17,312 nucleotides of DNA from an uncultured Collinsella sp. Its GTDB lineage: Bacteria > Actinomycetota > Coriobacteriia > Coriobacteriales > Coriobacteriaceae. The stretch covers positions 1 to 17,312 of the forward strand of contig USHT01000002.1 in assembly GCA_900554455.1 (NCBI GenBank), given 5' to 3'. Below, piece after piece: positions 16,149-17,312 of this stretch (positions within the stretch are counted from its first letter, which is position 1; each line of letters begins with the position of its first letter). A program made the position numbers and the translations under genes. The notes below the pieces were generated by a model. That model was given only the letters and a program-made list of their open reading frames with translations, ran no database searches and was not told the DNA's origin.

Positions 16149-17312
16149 TCGACCGCCGCGCCCAGCGCGATAGTTCAATATCAATCTTTCGCATCATTGC
16201 CGTTGCCTGCGCCATTTGCGTGCTGGTGTACTTTATTTTTGCCTTGGTGACCGGTATCGAGCCGATCGCCACGGTGATTGCCTGCGCGCTGCTGTGCATC
16301 TTTCTGTGCATCTTTATCTTTTTGACGCTCAACCCCGATTCGGTGCGCTCGCAATATACCGAGGAGACGCTCTCGGTGGCCTCTGCCATGCTCGAGGATA
16401 TTAAGGGCGGCCTGACCCAGGAGTCAGCGCGTTTGGTGTGCCAGCGCATCCTGCCCGAGACGCGCGCCATGACGGTGGCCATCACCGACGAGGACAACGT
16501 GCTTGCCTGCGCGGGCGAGTTTGAGGAAAAACTGCTGCCCGATACTCCCATCCACACGCTTGCCACACGCTACGTTATCGAACATGGCATCGTGCAGTCG
16601 TTCAACCGCGTGGTGGACGTGGTGGGTTCGGATGGCTCGCACAACCAGGTCCCCGCCGGTATCATCGCGCCCATCAAGGTGGGCGACCGTACCGTCGGCA
16701 CGCTCAAGTTCTACTACAAGACCCCGCGCGCCGTCGACCGTACCCAGTATGCGCTTGCCTCGGGCTTTGCCGAGATCTTGTCCACACAGCTCGCCATCCA
16801 CGAGCTCGAGGTGCAAAAGGAGCTCACGGCCCGTGCCGAGGTTCGTGCCCTGCAAGCGCAGATCAATCCGCACTTTCTGTTTAACACGCTCAACACCATC
16901 GCGTCGTTTACGCGTACCGACCCGCTGCGCGCCCGCGAGCTGCTGCGCGAGTTCTCCTCGTTCTATCGCGCCACGCTCGACAACTCGGGGTCGCTTATCC
17001 CGGTCTCGCGCGAGGTTGCCCAGACCAAGCGCTACCTGACGTTTGAGAAGGCGCGCTTTGGCGAGGACCGCGTACTGGCGACCTTCGATGTCTCCGAGGA
17101 TGTCGAGGACACGTTGGTCCCGGCCTTTGTAATCCAGCCCATTGTCGAGAACGCCGTGCGGCATGGCATGGGCGATGGCGATGCCCTGCAGATCGATGTG
17201 ACCGTCCATCAAGACGGCGACGACGCAATCCTGATTGCCGTGGCCGACAACGGCGTGGGCATGGACGAGGGCACCGCCGCCAGGCTGTTTGATGAGCGCT
17301 CCGCCCGCCCCG
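16145..17312 (+). CDS. Second LytS/BtsS-type sensor histidine kinase (C-terminus outside window)
   Basis: 389 codons to the window end without a stop. Two membrane segments (about 14-36 and 43-62), a GAF-like domain (about 85-215, with TVAITDEDNVLACAGE and IIAPIKVGDRTVGTLKFYY), the His-kinase core ALQAQINPHFLFNTLN (H243) and the start of the ATPase domain (QPIVENAVRHG; ADNGVGMDE) follow in the same order as in the kinase at 10233. Shared stretches such as LASGFA(D/E)xxSTQLA show that they are paralogues. Unlike the first copy it has the usual Asn before PHFLFN. It begins inside the glycosyltransferase stop (ATGA), so it depends on translation of that gene. Its own LytTR partner is expected just downstream. 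The last G box and the end are cut off. Confidence 0.93.
   Translation, partial: MIDRRAQRDSSISIFRIIAVACAICVLVYFIFALVTGIEPIATVIACALLCIFLCIFIFLTLNPDSVRSQYTEETLSVASAMLEDIKGGLTQESARLVCQRILPETRAMTVAITDEDNVLACAGEFEEKLLPDTPIHTLATRYVIEHGIVQSFNRVVDVVGSDGSHNQVPAGIIAPIKVGDRTVGTLKFYYKTPRAVDRTQYALASGFAEILSTQLAIHELEVQKELTARAEVRALQAQINPHFLFNTLNTIASFTRTDPLRARELLREFSSFYRATLDNSGSLIPVSREVAQTKRYLTFEKARFGEDRVLATFDVSEDVEDTLVPAFVIQPIVENAVRHGMGDGDALQIDVTVHQDGDDAILIAVADNGVGMDEGTAARLFDERSARP

Overview
The window looks like chromosomal DNA of a strictly anaerobic, high-GC member of the Coriobacteriia. Collinsella or a close relative is my best guess. The reasons are the GC-rich sequence with C/G-ending codons, a single-chain pyruvate:ferredoxin oxidoreductase, a carbamate kinase and a typical gut-actinobacterial gene mix. 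The species is inferred from style and gene content, not from a marker gene.

Layout. Bases 1-88 hold the last 28 codons of an unidentified gene, followed by a perfect 22-bp inverted repeat (107-173). A leader of about 400 bases then precedes nifJ (571-4110). Behind nifJ is a terminator nested inside a 26-bp perfect inverted repeat, then about 520 bases of hairpins and AT-richer DNA ahead of arcC (4765-5727). After the arcC terminator come a REP-like palindromic element (5836-5918), a small fragment of a C39-like peptidase gene reading forwards (5917-6051), and the rest of that gene reading backwards (6048-6917). Next are an APC-family permease (7272-8705) and a metal-dependent amidohydrolase (8837-10114), probably expressed together and closed by a terminator at 10173-10196. 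The right part is signalling and envelope-like: a LytS/BtsS-type histidine kinase (10233-11618), its LytTR response regulator (11657-12391), a protein of the zinc-dependent phospholipase C family (12484-13428), a UMF1/Atg22-type MFS transporter (13530-14789), a glycosyltransferase (14961-16148), and a second LytS-like kinase overlapping it by 4 bases and running off the window end.

How the genes may work together. nifJ feeds acetyl-CoA and reduced ferredoxin. arcC makes ATP from carbamoyl phosphate, although arcA and arcB are not here. The permease and amidohydrolase look like an uptake-and-hydrolysis pair for an unidentified amide, peptide or cyclic nitrogen compound. The first kinase and the LytTR regulator form a two-component system. 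The second kinase is a paralogue of the first and is translationally coupled to the glycosyltransferase; its regulator probably lies beyond the window.

The most notable finding is an exact 130-bp inversion (5919-6048) at the edge of the REP-like element. Reversing it on paper between a CTA and a TAG restores one continuous 333-codon peptidase frame, with the catalytic His and Asp regions in order. It could be a scar of hairpin-driven template switching, a low-frequency DNA switch, or an assembly error, and the sequence alone cannot tell which. I saw no CRISPR array, tRNA, rRNA or transposase gene.
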